DNA of 64,000 bases from NCBI RefSeq assembly GCF_947488515.1, contig NZ_CANKZF010000003.1:248001-312000 (forward strand). Reading direction: 5' to 3'. Every line of letters begins with the position of its first letter. Within the stretch, counting starts at the first letter, position 1. The position numbers and the translations under genes were made by a program. Shown here in pieces: positions 45,101-53,500 of the stretch. The DNA is from an uncultured Nocardioides sp. GTDB lineage: Bacteria; Actinomycetota; Actinomycetes; Propionibacteriales; Nocardioidaceae. The notes beneath the pieces are model-generated. The model was not told where the DNA came from. It worked only from the letters and a program-made list of their open reading frames with translations, and searched no databases.

Positions 45101-47018
45101 TGTCATCGGTGTGGTGACGGAGGAGACGCCCTCGCTCGTCAGCCCCGGTGGCATCGAGGACCTGTCGTTCGGCGACCCGGTCGCCGCCGTCAACCGCGTG
45201 GCCGCCCAGCTGTCGGACGGCAACGGGGGCAACGGTGAGGCCGACGTGATCGTCGCCGAGTACCACGAGGGCGCCGGCGCCGGGATCCCCGACGGCGCCA
45301 CGCTCGAGCAGGAGGTCGCCGAGGGCGGCACCTTCGCGGCCATCGTCAACGAGACGACGGCTGAGGTCGACGCGATCTTCACCGGCCACACCCACAAGCA
45401 GTACGCATGGGACGCTCCAGTGCCCGGCGAGGCCGGACGCACGCGTCCGATCCTGCAGACCGGCTCCTATGGCGAGAACGTCGGTCAGATCAAGCTGACC
45501 GTCGACCCGACCACCGGGGACGTCGTGTCCTACACCCAGCGCAACGTCGCGCGGGCGGCTGCTGCCGACCTGACGCTGCCCCGGGTCAAGGCCGTCGACG
45601 ACATCACCAAGGCTGCCCTCGCGGAGGCCGCCCGAATCGGCAACGAGCCGGTCGGTCGCATCTCGAAGGACATCACCACGGCCTACTCCGGTGCCAACCG
45701 GGACGACCGTGCCGCCGAGTCGACGCTGGGCGACCTGGTCGCCAACGCGCTGCGTGATGGTGTGTCCGACTTCGCCGAGCCCGACCTGGGCCTGACGAAC
45801 CCGGGCGGCCTGCGAGCCGAGCTGCTCTACCAGGGCAACACCCAGACCGGCGGCCCGAACAACACCAACGGTGTGGTCACCTTCGCCGAGGCCAACGCGG
45901 TGCTGCCGTTCAACAACACCGTGGCGATCGTCGAGCTCACCGGCGCTCAGCTCAAGGACGTCATGGAGCAGCAGTGGCAGACCAACGCTGACGGCACCAT
46001 TCCGTCCCGCCCCTACCTGCAGCTCGGGTTCTCCGACAACGTGCAGGTGGTGGCCGACGAGTCGAAGCCGGCAGGCTCTCGCATCGTCTCGGCCCGCATC
46101 GACGGACAGCCGCTCGACCTCGCGGCGACCTACACGGTCTCCACGCTGTCGTTCCTCGCACAGGGCGGCGACAACTTCCGGGCGTTCACCCAGGGCAGCT
46201 ACGTCGACACGGGCCTGCTCGACGCCCAGCTCTGGCGCGACTACCTGGCCACCGGGACCGAGGCGGCGCCGCTGGCGCCCGACTACGCCCGGCAGCAGGT
46301 GTTCGTGGACGGCCTGGGTGCCACGCTCACGGCCGGCGAGACCAGCAGCTTCACGCTGGGTCGTCCGACGGGCGACACCGTTGCGCCGATCACCGGGACG
46401 ACGCTCGACTTGACGTCGCTGGGCAGCCCGGCGAACACCTCGGTCGTCGCGACGCTCGTCGACGGCACCTCGGAGACCCCGCTCGGCACGTTCCCGGTCA
46501 CCAACGGCGTCGCTCCTGTGACGCTCGAGGTCCCGGCCGGTGCCGAAGGGGCGATCGTCCGCCTCGTGGCGCAGCCGAGCGGGACGACCGTCGAAGTTCC
46601 GGTGAGTGCACCGGGCACGGAGCCGACCACGCCGCCGACGACGCCGCCGACGACGCCGCCGACGACCCCGCCGACGACGCCGCCGACGACCCCGCCGACG
46701 ACCCCGCCGACGACTCCGACCCCGGAGCCGGAGAAGGTGGAGCCGAAGCTCAAGGTGGTCAACGCCACGGGCACGGTGGGCGAGAAGGTCCGCTTCAAGG
46801 TGAAGGTGAAGGCCGGCGACGAGACCGCCACCGGCTGGATCAAGGTGCGCCGCAAGGGCAGCGACAAGGTCTGGCGCTTCAAGGTGAAGGACGGTGTGGC
46901 GATCGTGAAGCTGCCCGCGTTCAACCGCCCGGGCACCAAGAAGCTGGTCGTGCGCTACCTCGGCGACGACTCCGTCAAGCGCGACAAGACGGTGGTGAAG
47001 CTGAAGATCAGGCGCTGA
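42138..47018 (+). CDS. Secreted ExeM-type nuclease fused to UshA-type 5'-nucleotidase
   Basis: The 1626-residue exported protein combines several enzymes. A signal peptide ending ATASAN is followed by a lamin-tail domain (~30-170), an OB-fold region, and an endonuclease/exonuclease/phosphatase domain (~510-860; DIQIGTFNVLNYF, LTGDFNAYTMED, SDHNPEIVG). A metallophosphatase domain comes next (~862-1150; NDFHGRID, GNHEFD, FTGHTHK) with the 5'-nucleotidase C domain (~1165-1375; NPGGLRAELL, VLPFNNTVAIVEL). A TTPP-repeat linker (~1495-1526) and an Ig-like end complete it. The fusion should cut extracellular DNA and dephosphorylate the nucleotides. ATG 42138 follows GGAG by about 6 bases. Confidence 0.93.
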   Translation: MRAPLPSPRRIAAGAGLALLAAGLTPIATASANPAGTGLVIHEVYGGGGSTNAAAAYKVDFVELYNPTSTPVELRDLSLQYRSATYNSTTGSVSVLDLPNEVVPPNNHYLVQVSGPAATNPAGADLPTADHVDTVLNMAQGGGQVILAPSNAPVTTTGNLAGSSAVLDMVGYGSTPTSFEAAPTGTATAVGTSVSRATGGADSDSNAADFAAPAAPSPTAATGDTTGPVEEPNDGDVTIAEIQGTGPVSPLDGDEVTTQGVITAMYPGTLNGFYIQTGGTGAGADATEGASDAVFVYGGTGFTNAQGLQIGDSVEVTGTVSEFNGATQVTASAAGSVIELATPLAAVTPLAIAYPTTAADREAHEGELLAPTDTFTVTNVFNTNRYAEIGLATGDEPLIQPTEVARPGTPAYDAAVADNAARAVTLDDGASIDFLPFGGGDNQDIALPWLTRGNSIRVDAVATFVAPVILDYRNNTWKFQPTEQVTGEGRNVATFEDTRAQELEPREVGGDIQIGTFNVLNYFPMTGHAFEKRGLGTCTYYRDRDEDPVGVNSCTNNGPRGAAELGDFERQQAKIVEAINTMDADVVSLEEIENSIKVGETDRDSAVRQLTAALNADAGTRRWAFVPSPPASALPPLASQDVIRTAFIYDPKVVNTVGASKVLVGSTAFTNARQPLAQAFKPVGTGADAAFAVVVNHFKSKGDSTPAATGDNANGPQGAFNGDRTRQAKALADFATAFAAERKVEEVYLTGDFNAYTMEDPMRVLADNGYSIIDSSESGDYSYSFSGLSGSLDHVLANAAGAARVTDADIWEINANESVAYQYSRYNYNATQFFNRNDPFAASDHNPEIVGITSPEGSQTEINLLNINDFHGRIDANTAAFATTVEQLRQEGGDAKTLFLSAGDNIGASLFASSIQDDDPTLDVLDALELDSSAVGNHEFDQGFADLRDDVIPDVDFSYLGANVYEEGTTTPVLDEYDTFEVDGVTVGVIGVVTEETPSLVSPGGIEDLSFGDPVAAVNRVAAQLSDGNGGNGEADVIVAEYHEGAGAGIPDGATLEQEVAEGGTFAAIVNETTAEVDAIFTGHTHKQYAWDAPVPGEAGRTRPILQTGSYGENVGQIKLTVDPTTGDVVSYTQRNVARAAAADLTLPRVKAVDDITKAALAEAARIGNEPVGRISKDITTAYSGANRDDRAAESTLGDLVANALRDGVSDFAEPDLGLTNPGGLRAELLYQGNTQTGGPNNTNGVVTFAEANAVLPFNNTVAIVELTGAQLKDVMEQQWQTNADGTIPSRPYLQLGFSDNVQVVADESKPAGSRIVSARIDGQPLDLAATYTVSTLSFLAQGGDNFRAFTQGSYVDTGLLDAQLWRDYLATGTEAAPLAPDYARQQVFVDGLGATLTAGETSSFTLGRPTGDTVAPITGTTLDLTSLGSPANTSVVATLVDGTSETPLGTFPVTNGVAPVTLEVPAGAEGAIVRLVAQPSGTTVEVPVSAPGTEPTTPPTTPPTTPPTTPPTTPPTTPPTTPPTTPTPEPEKVEPKLKVVNATGTVGEKVRFKVKVKAGDETATGWIKVRRKGSDKVWRFKVKDGVAIVKLPAFNRPGTKKLVVRYLGDDSVKRDKTVVKLKIRR
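46621..46715 (+). repeat. TTPP-repeat linker coding region
   Basis: About eight copies of a 12-base unit encoding Pro-Thr-Thr-Pro form the extended linker before the C-terminal Ig-like domain. The short, near-identical DNA units make it prone to length change. It lies inside the nuclease/nucleotidase gene. Confidence 0.85.
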
Positions 47019-47034
47019 CCTGACACCACCGGCT

Positions 47035-47069
47035 GCGGCCCCCGTCCTGCTCAGCAGGGCGGGGGCCGC
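47035..47069. terminator. bidirectional intrinsic terminator
   Basis: A 17-bp stem with one G-T pair joins 47035-47051 and 47053-47069 (GCGGCCCCCG against CGGGGGCCGC at its base). A flanking TGACAC/GTGTCA pair adds outer bases. It lies between the convergent nuclease/nucleotidase and GH15 genes and can end both. Confidence 0.9.
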
Positions 47070-47077
47070 TTCGCGTG

Positions 47078-48844
47078 TCAGCGCAGGGCGAGGGCCGCCT
47101 GCACGAGCGCGAGGTGGCTGAACGCCTGCGGGAAGTTGCCCGCCATCCGGCCGTGCCCGGCGTCGTACTCCTCCGAGAGCAGGCCGACGTCGTTGGCCAG
47201 GCCGCAGAGGCGGTCCATCAGCTCCGTCGCCTGGTCACGGCGTCCGGCCTTCGCGAGGGCGGACACGAGCCAGAAGGAGCAGGCGAGGAACGGGTGCTCG
47301 TCGCCCGGGATCCCGTCGACCCCCGTCTCCGTGCGGTAGCGCAGCAGCAGGCCGTCGACGTCGAGGTCGGCGATCACGGCGTCGATCGTGCCCAGCACCC
47401 GCGGGTCGTCGCCGGGCAGGAACCCGACCAGCGGGATGGTCAGCAGCGAGGCGTCGACTGCCGTCGTGTCGTAGTGCTGGGTGAAGGTGCGGCGCTCGTG
47501 GTCGAAGCCCTTGTCGAGGATCTCCTCGCGCACCCGGTCGCGCAGCTCGCGCCACCTCTCGACCGGGCCGTCGAGCCCGTGGTGCTCGACCGCCTTCACG
47601 GCGCGGTCGAAGGCCACCCACACCATCACCCGGGAGTGGGTGAAGTGTCGCTGCGGCCCGCGGATCTCCCACAGGCCGTTGTCCGGCTCGTCCCAGTGCT
47701 CGGTGAGCTCGTCGACCAGCGCCCGCTGCAGGGACCAGGAGTTGTGCGTCTCCTCGAGGCCGGCCTCCCGGGCGAGCTCGAGCGCGATCATCACCTCGCC
47801 CAGCACGTCGTTCTGGCGCTGCGACACCGCGCCGTTGCCGATCCGCACCGGGCGGCTGTCCGCGTATCCGGCCAGGTGCGGCACCTCCCGCTCGGGCAGC
47901 TGGCGGCCACCGTCGACGGTGTACATGATCTGCAGGTCGGCGGGGTCTCCGGCGACGGCCCTCAGCAGCCAGCTGCGCCAGTGCAGCGCCTCCTGCGCGT
48001 AGCCGGCGCCGAGGAGCGACTCGAGCGTCAGTGCCGCGTCGCGCAGCCAGCAGAAGCGGTAGTCCCAGTTGCGCTCGCCACCGAAGTCCTCCGGAAGCGA
48101 CGTGGTCGGCGCCGCGACGATGCCGCCGGTCTCGGCGTGCGTCATCAGCAGGAGGGTGAGCAGGCTGCGTCGCACCAGGTCGGCGTGCGGCACGTCCTCC
48201 GGCGAGCGCGCGGACCACTCGCGCTGGCGCGCGGTCGTGGCGTCGATCCGCTCGTCGAAACCGAGCGGCCGGGGGATGTCACGCCACGAGCGCACCCACG
48301 TCGTGGAGAAGGTGACCTCGTCGCCGGCGGTCAGCTCGAACTCGTCGCTGTGGTGACCGTCGTGACCGTGGGGGAGGTGCGGCCCCCGCAGCACGAGCTT
48401 GTCCGGCCCGGCGACCGCCACGACGACCTCGTCGCCGTGCGCCTGCTCCCGGCTCACCCACGGCCGGACGCGGCCGTAGTCGGTGCGCACCACCCAGTCG
48501 TGCCGGATCCGCACCGTTCCGCGTGTACACGTCAAACGGCGTACGACATCCGCGCGGTCGTCGCCGACGGGCATCACGTCGAGCAGCACCACCTCGCCGC
48601 CGTCGACCGTGAAGGTGGTCTCGAGGCACGCCGTCCCGTCGAGGTACTGCCGCGAGGTGGCGAGCACCTCGTCGGCCGGGGCGAGCAGCCAGCGGCCGTT
48701 CTCCTCCGTGCCCAGCAGTGCGGCGAAGCAGGCGGGGGAGTCGAAGCGCGGTAGGCACAGCCAGTCGATCGACCCGTCCTTGCCGACCAGGGCAGCCGTG
48801 CCCCGGTCACCGATCAGTGCGTAGTCCTCGATGGGGAGTGCCAT
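47078..48844 (-). CDS. GH15 glucoamylase/trehalase-like protein
   Basis: The 588-residue protein belongs to glycoside hydrolase family 15. It begins with the typical PIEDYALIGDRGTAALVGKD and DGSIDWLCLPRFDSPA, and the catalytic (alpha/alpha)6 barrel contains NWDYRFCWLRDAALTLESLL. Actinobacterial members include cytosolic trehalases and glucan hydrolases; I cannot tell which. There is no signal peptide. It is divergent from cinA with only 18 bp between them, so the two promoters must reach into each other's coding sequence. A terminator lies beyond its 3' end. Confidence 0.9.
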   Translation of the reverse strand: MALPIEDYALIGDRGTAALVGKDGSIDWLCLPRFDSPACFAALLGTEENGRWLLAPADEVLATSRQYLDGTACLETTFTVDGGEVVLLDVMPVGDDRADVVRRLTCTRGTVRIRHDWVVRTDYGRVRPWVSREQAHGDEVVVAVAGPDKLVLRGPHLPHGHDGHHSDEFELTAGDEVTFSTTWVRSWRDIPRPLGFDERIDATTARQREWSARSPEDVPHADLVRRSLLTLLLMTHAETGGIVAAPTTSLPEDFGGERNWDYRFCWLRDAALTLESLLGAGYAQEALHWRSWLLRAVAGDPADLQIMYTVDGGRQLPEREVPHLAGYADSRPVRIGNGAVSQRQNDVLGEVMIALELAREAGLEETHNSWSLQRALVDELTEHWDEPDNGLWEIRGPQRHFTHSRVMVWVAFDRAVKAVEHHGLDGPVERWRELRDRVREEILDKGFDHERRTFTQHYDTTAVDASLLTIPLVGFLPGDDPRVLGTIDAVIADLDVDGLLLRYRTETGVDGIPGDEHPFLACSFWLVSALAKAGRRDQATELMDRLCGLANDVGLLSEEYDAGHGRMAGNFPQAFSHLALVQAALALR

Positions 48845-48849
48845 GCGGC

Positions 48850-48855
48850 TAGTGT
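48850..48855 (+). promoter_or_regulatory. putative -10 element of leaderless cinA
   Basis: TAGTGT ends 7 bases before the ATG at 48863, inside the 18-bp gap to the divergent GH15 gene. Read on the other strand the same bases give GACACT, spaced 6 bases from that gene's start. Confidence 0.55.
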
Positions 48856-48862
48856 CGCCGAC

Positions 48863-49417
48863 ATGTGGTCAGCCGAGCCGGACGGCAGCGTGGCTGCGCG
48901 CGTCCTGGAGACCCTGGCAGGTCGCGGCGAGACGCTCGCGACGGCCGAGTCCCTGACCGGTGGCCTGCTGTCTTCCCACCTGACTGACGTTCCCGGCGCC
49001 TCGCGCAGCTTCGTCGGAGGCGTGGTGTCGTACGCCACCCGCGTGAAGGTGTCGGTGCTCGGCGTGCCGGACGAGGTGGTGCAGGAGCACGGCGTGGTCT
49101 CGCAGGAGTGCGCCCTCGCGATGGCCCGAGGCGTGTGTGACCGGCTCGACGCGACGTGGGGCCTGGCCACCACTGGCGTCGCCGGACCCGACGAGCAGGA
49201 AGGTCGCGCGGTCGGGACGGTGTGGGTCGCGGTCGCCGGTCCCGCGGGGGCGACCGCCCGGTTGCTGGAGCTCGGCGGCGACCGGGCCGCGATCCGGCAG
49301 GCATCGTGCGACGCGGTCCTCGAGATCCTCGCCCGCGAGCTGGGGGAGCGAGCCCAGGGCGACATCCGGTCTGCTCAAACCGAGGTAACCCGGCGGGAAG
49401 AAGGAGGCCTCGGGTAG
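48863..49417 (+). CDS. cinA: CinA C-terminal family / nicotinamide-nucleotide amidase
   Basis: The 184-residue protein is a stand-alone CinA C-terminal (PncC) domain, which deamidates nicotinamide mononucleotide. Visible motifs are LATAESLTGGLLSSHLTDVP and SFVGGVVSYATRVKVSVLGV. A VVSQECALAMARG helix and TTGVAGPDEQEGRAVGTVWV follow. The N-terminal CinA domain is absent, as in many actinobacteria. A clgR-type gene follows after 55 bp, as in the conserved pgsA-cinA-clgR order. The ATG has TAGTGT 7 bases upstream. Confidence 0.9.
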   Translation: MWSAEPDGSVAARVLETLAGRGETLATAESLTGGLLSSHLTDVPGASRSFVGGVVSYATRVKVSVLGVPDEVVQEHGVVSQECALAMARGVCDRLDATWGLATTGVAGPDEQEGRAVGTVWVAVAGPAGATARLLELGGDRAAIRQASCDAVLEILARELGERAQGDIRSAQTEVTRREEGGLG

Positions 49418-49472
49418 CGTTGGGGGCAGAGACTTCCCTCATCCGGACATCCCAGAGAGTAAGGACTCGCGC

Positions 49473-49784
49473 ATGGTGCTCTTCCGACGACTGCTCGGTG
49501 ACGTGCTGCGCAGCGCCCGGATGCAGCGTGGGATGACCTTGCGGGAGCTCTCTGCGGAGGCCCGGGTGAGCCTGGGCTACATCTCCGAGATCGAGCGGGG
49601 CCAGAAGGAAGCGTCCTCCGAGCTCCTCGCCTCCCTGTGCCAGGCGATGGACCTGCCGCTGTCCGACGTGCTGCGCGACGTCGCCGACGCGGTGTCGGTC
49701 GAGGAGGCCGCCATGGGAGTGGTCGTCAGCACCACGATCGACGTCGGCCGCCGCGCGGGCGACGTGGTCGCCTCCGCAGCCTGA
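49473..49784 (+). CDS. clgR: ClgR-type HTH regulator
   Basis: The 103-residue XRE-type regulator resembles ClgR, which activates clp protease and other stress genes in actinobacteria. The DNA-binding part is GDVLRSARMQRGMTLRELSA, followed by the recognition helix in EARVSLGYISEIERGQKEAS. The C terminus ends VGRRAGDVVASAA, similar to the Val-Ala-Ala-type tail by which ClgR is itself degraded. It has a leader: TAGCGT at 49415-49420 may be its -10, and AAGGA precedes the ATG. The pairing with cinA supports the call. Confidence 0.88.
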   Translation: MVLFRRLLGDVLRSARMQRGMTLRELSAEARVSLGYISEIERGQKEASSELLASLCQAMDLPLSDVLRDVADAVSVEEAAMGVVVSTTIDVGRRAGDVVASAA

Positions 49785-49802
49785 CCCGACCGGGGCCCGG
49801 CC

Positions 49803-50594
49803 TCAGCGTTCGGGCTGGCAGCTGGGACACCAGTAGGCCGCGCGCTCGCGACCGGGCTCGCCGAGCATCGTGACCGCGATCGGGGTGCGGCACCGGCGGC
49901 AGGGCGAGCTGTCGCGACGGTACACCCACATCCGCTCGCGCTCGCGGAGGTCGCCGGTCGTCGTCTGGATCGCCCGCTCCTTGTTGACCTCGAGCATCTG
50001 CTTCCCGCGCCGCACGAGCCGGGGGAGCTGGTCGACGGTGGCGACGGCGCTGGCCGGGTGGACGCCCATGGTGAAGCACAGCTCGGCCATGTACATGTTG
50101 CCGATGCCGGCGAGGTTGCGCTGGTCGAGCAACGCCTGACCGATCGGCCGGGCCGGCTCGTCGCGGAGGTTGGCGAGGGCGCGCTCCTCGTCCCAGTCGG
50201 GGCCGAGCAGGTCGGGACCGAGGTGGGCCACCAGATCGGCCTCCTGCTCCCGCGGCACGAGCTCGACGATGCCGAGCTGGAAGCCGACGGCCTTGCGCCC
50301 CTCGATGCCGAGCACGAGGCGTACCTGGGTGTCGGGGCGACGCCACCGCTCGCCGTCGGGGTAGACGTGCCACGACCCCTCCATCTTGAGGTGCGTGTGG
50401 ATCGTCCAGGCGCGCTGGTGGTCGACGCGGGTGAGGAGGTGCTTGCCGCGCGACAGCGTGCGGATGACGGTGCCCTCGCGGAGGTCGACGGTGGCGAAGG
50501 CAGGCACGCGGAAGTCTGAGCGGTTCAGGCGATGACCGGTGAGGGCGCGGTCGAGCTTGGCTGCCGCGCGGTAGACGGTGTCTCCCTCAGGCAC
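49803..50594 (-). CDS. nei: Formamidopyrimidine/endonuclease VIII-type DNA glycosylase
   Basis: This bifunctional glycosylase/AP lyase removes oxidised bases. The 263-residue protein starts MPEGDTVYRAA, placing the catalytic Pro and Glu at positions 2 and 3. It has the helix-two-turn-helix DQRNLAGIGNMYMAEL and a zinc finger with four cysteines (CRRCRTPI and CPSCQPER). MPEGD points to the Nei branch rather than MutM. It is encoded downstream of lhr with an 8-bp overlap, as in mycobacteria, so both are probably translated from one message. Confidence 0.95.
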   Translation of the reverse strand: MPEGDTVYRAAAKLDRALTGHRLNRSDFRVPAFATVDLREGTVIRTLSRGKHLLTRVDHQRAWTIHTHLKMEGSWHVYPDGERWRRPDTQVRLVLGIEGRKAVGFQLGIVELVPREQEADLVAHLGPDLLGPDWDEERALANLRDEPARPIGQALLDQRNLAGIGNMYMAELCFTMGVHPASAVATVDQLPRLVRRGKQMLEVNKERAIQTTTGDLRERERMWVYRRDSSPCRRCRTPIAVTMLGEPGRERAAYWCPSCQPER

Positions 50595-53500
50595 GCAGCC
50601 TCAACCCCTTGGGTGTCGCCAGGAAGCCCGCCGCGGTGAGCGCCAGCCTGATGGGCGTCTCGCCGCCGCTGCCGATCAGCGCCTGGCCGTCGGCCTTCTC
50701 GACGGTGAGCCGACCGAGCGCCCCACGGCGGGCGGCGTCGGCCAGCACCCCCATCGCCGGGGTGAGCACGTCGAGGTCGTCGTTCCAGGTGAGGAGGGTG
50801 CGGCCGCCGCGCTCGACGTAGACGGTGAGCGCCCCGTCGACGAGGACGACCAGCGCGCCCGCCTTGCGGCCCGGCCGGTGGCCGGTGCGCTCGGGGTCGC
50901 CCGCGTCGGGCCACGGGAGGGCGGCGCCGAAGACGTTGGCGGGGTCGGTCGCGGCGAGCGCGACGACCGATGGCTTGGTGCCGGGCTTGACGCTGTCGGG
51001 CTCGGCGAAGGTGCGCAGCCGGTCGATCGCGCCGGCGCTGCCGAACTGCGCGGCTCCGAGACCCTCGATGAAGTAGCCGCGGCGGCAGCGGCCGGTGTCC
51101 TCGAAGGCGCTGAGCACCTTGTAGACCCCGGCGAACCCGCCCACGATGCGTTCGCTGACGACGGCGCCGCGGGTGACGACCCCGTGGCGCTCGAGGAGGT
51201 GCTCGGCGCGGGCGTGGGCGCGCCGCGTCGGGTCGCCGTCGCGGTCGGGCAGCAGCGCCCACCGGCCGGCCGTCTCCGGGGGGCCGGTGCGCACGGGCAT
51301 CCGGCCGCCGGTCGTGCGGCCGAGCCGCGGCGGCGTACGACGGGTGCGGTGGGACGGGGTGCCGCTGCGGACGAGCGCGCGCAGCGGCGCAAGGGTGTCG
51401 TTGGTCACCAGGCCCTTCCACGTCAGCTCCCACAGCGCGCTGCTCAGGTCGGCGTCGGACGTCGACCCCACGCGGTCGGCGAGCTGGCGGAAGAACCACG
51501 CCCCGCCCGGGTCGAGCGCGTCGAGGACGGCTCGCTGGAGGCCGTCGGGCTCGTCGCCCTCGACCTCGGGCAGGGTCAGGTGGGCCTGGTCGGCGAGGTG
51601 GAGGCTGACCCAGCCGTCGCTGCCGGGCAGAGGGGCGTGACCGGTCCAGATGACCTCGCCGGACGCGGTGAGCTCGTCGAGCATCGACGGCTCGTAGTCG
51701 CGCACGCGGGCGGCGAGCACCAAAGGCTCGAGGGCGCTCGCGGGCACGGGGCACCCGGCGAGCTGGTCGATGGCGGCGACCACCCCGTCGACGCCGCGCA
51801 GGGAGCCGCCGACGCGCTGCCAGGTGGGGAGGAAGCGGGCGACCGCGTCGTGGCTGACCGGCTCGATCTCCTGCCGCAGCCGCGCGAGGGAACGGCGGCG
51901 CAGCTTGCGCAGCACCTCGGCGTCGCACCACTCGGTGCCCGACCCCGAGGGACGGAACTCCCCGTCGAGCACCCGGCCGCGGTGGGCGAGGCGCTGCAGG
52001 GTCTGGCGTGCGACGGCCTCGCCGAGGCCAAGCCGGGCGGCCACCTCGGCGGTGGTGAAGGGGCCGTGGCTGCGGGCATAGCGGGACACGAGGTCGCCGA
52101 GCGGGTCCTCGGGGAGCTGGAGGAACGCGTCGGGGGTGCCGACCGGGACGGGTACGCCGAGCCCGTCGCGCAGGCGGCCGATGTCCTCGATCGCGGTCCA
52201 CCGGTCGTCGCCGGCCATCCGGACGACGGCCACGCGACGGTCGAGCGAGGCGAGCCAGCCCTCCACGTCGGCGCCGTCGACCGACCGCGCCCGGATCTCC
52301 TCCACCGACAGCGGGCCGACGAGGCGCAGCAGGTCGGCGACCGCCTCGGCGTTGCGGGCGCGACGATCGGTGGCGAGCCACTGCAGCTCGGCCTCGACCT
52401 CGGTCAGCACCTCCGGGTCGAGCAGCTCGCGGAGCTCGGCGCGGCCGAGCAGCTCGGCGAGCAGGCCCTGGTCGAGGGAGAGCGCGGCGGCTCGTCGCTC
52501 GGCGATGGGGGAGTCGCCCTCGTAGACGAACTGGGCGACGTAGCCGAAGAGCAGGCTGCGGGCGAACGGGCTGGGCTGGGTGGTGGCGACGTCGAGGACG
52601 TTGACCTCGCGCCGCTGCACCCGACCGAGGAGGGTGACGAGCGCCGGCAGGTCGTAGACGTCCTGGAGGCACTCGCGGACCGCCTCGAGCACGATCGGGA
52701 AGGCCGGGTACTGAGACGCGACCTCGAGGAGCTGGGCGCTGCGCTGGCGCTGCTGCCACAGCGGGCTGCGACGGCCCGGGTCGCGCCGGGGGAGCAGCAG
52801 GGCGCGAGCGGCGCACTCGCGGAAGCGGCTGGCGAACAGCGCCGACCCGCCGACCTCCTGGGTGACGAGCTGCTCGATCTCCTCGGGCTCGAAGACGATG
52901 ACCTCGCCGGTGGGCGGCTCGGCGTCGGTGTCGGGGATGCGGATCACGATGCCGTCGTCGGAGGCGACGGCCTGCCCGTCGACGTCGAAGCGCTCGCGCA
53001 GCCGTGCGTTGATCGCCAGCGCCCACGGGGCGTGGACCGGCGTGCCGTAGGGCGAGTGGACGACGAGGCGCCAGTCGCCCAGCTCGTCACGGAAGCGCTC
53101 GACGACGATCTGGGTGTCGTTGGGGACGACCTGGGTGGCCTCGCGCTGCTCGCCGAGGTAGGTGACCAGGTTGGTCGCGGCGTTGGCGTCGAGGCCGCGC
53201 TCGCGGACGCTGTCGATCGCCGTGGCCGCCGGCTTGGCGGCCAGCTCACGGGTGAACGCACCGACGGCCGCTCCGAGCTCGGCGGGTCTGCCGAGCGCGT
53301 CGCCCTTCCAGAACGGCAGGCGGCCGGGGATGCCCGGCGCGGGGGTGACGAGCACCCGGTCGTGGGTGATGTCCTCGATCCGCCAGCTGGTGGCGCCGAG
53401 GGCGAAGATGTCGCCCACGCGGGACTCGTAGACCATCTCCTCGTCGAGCTCGCCGACGCGGCTTGCCTTCTCGCCGACGAGGAAGACGCCGAAGAGGCCG

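Noticed and set aside
46621..46715. CRISPR or microsatellite insertion
   Set aside because: The repeat is in frame and encodes a Thr/Pro linker between two domains.
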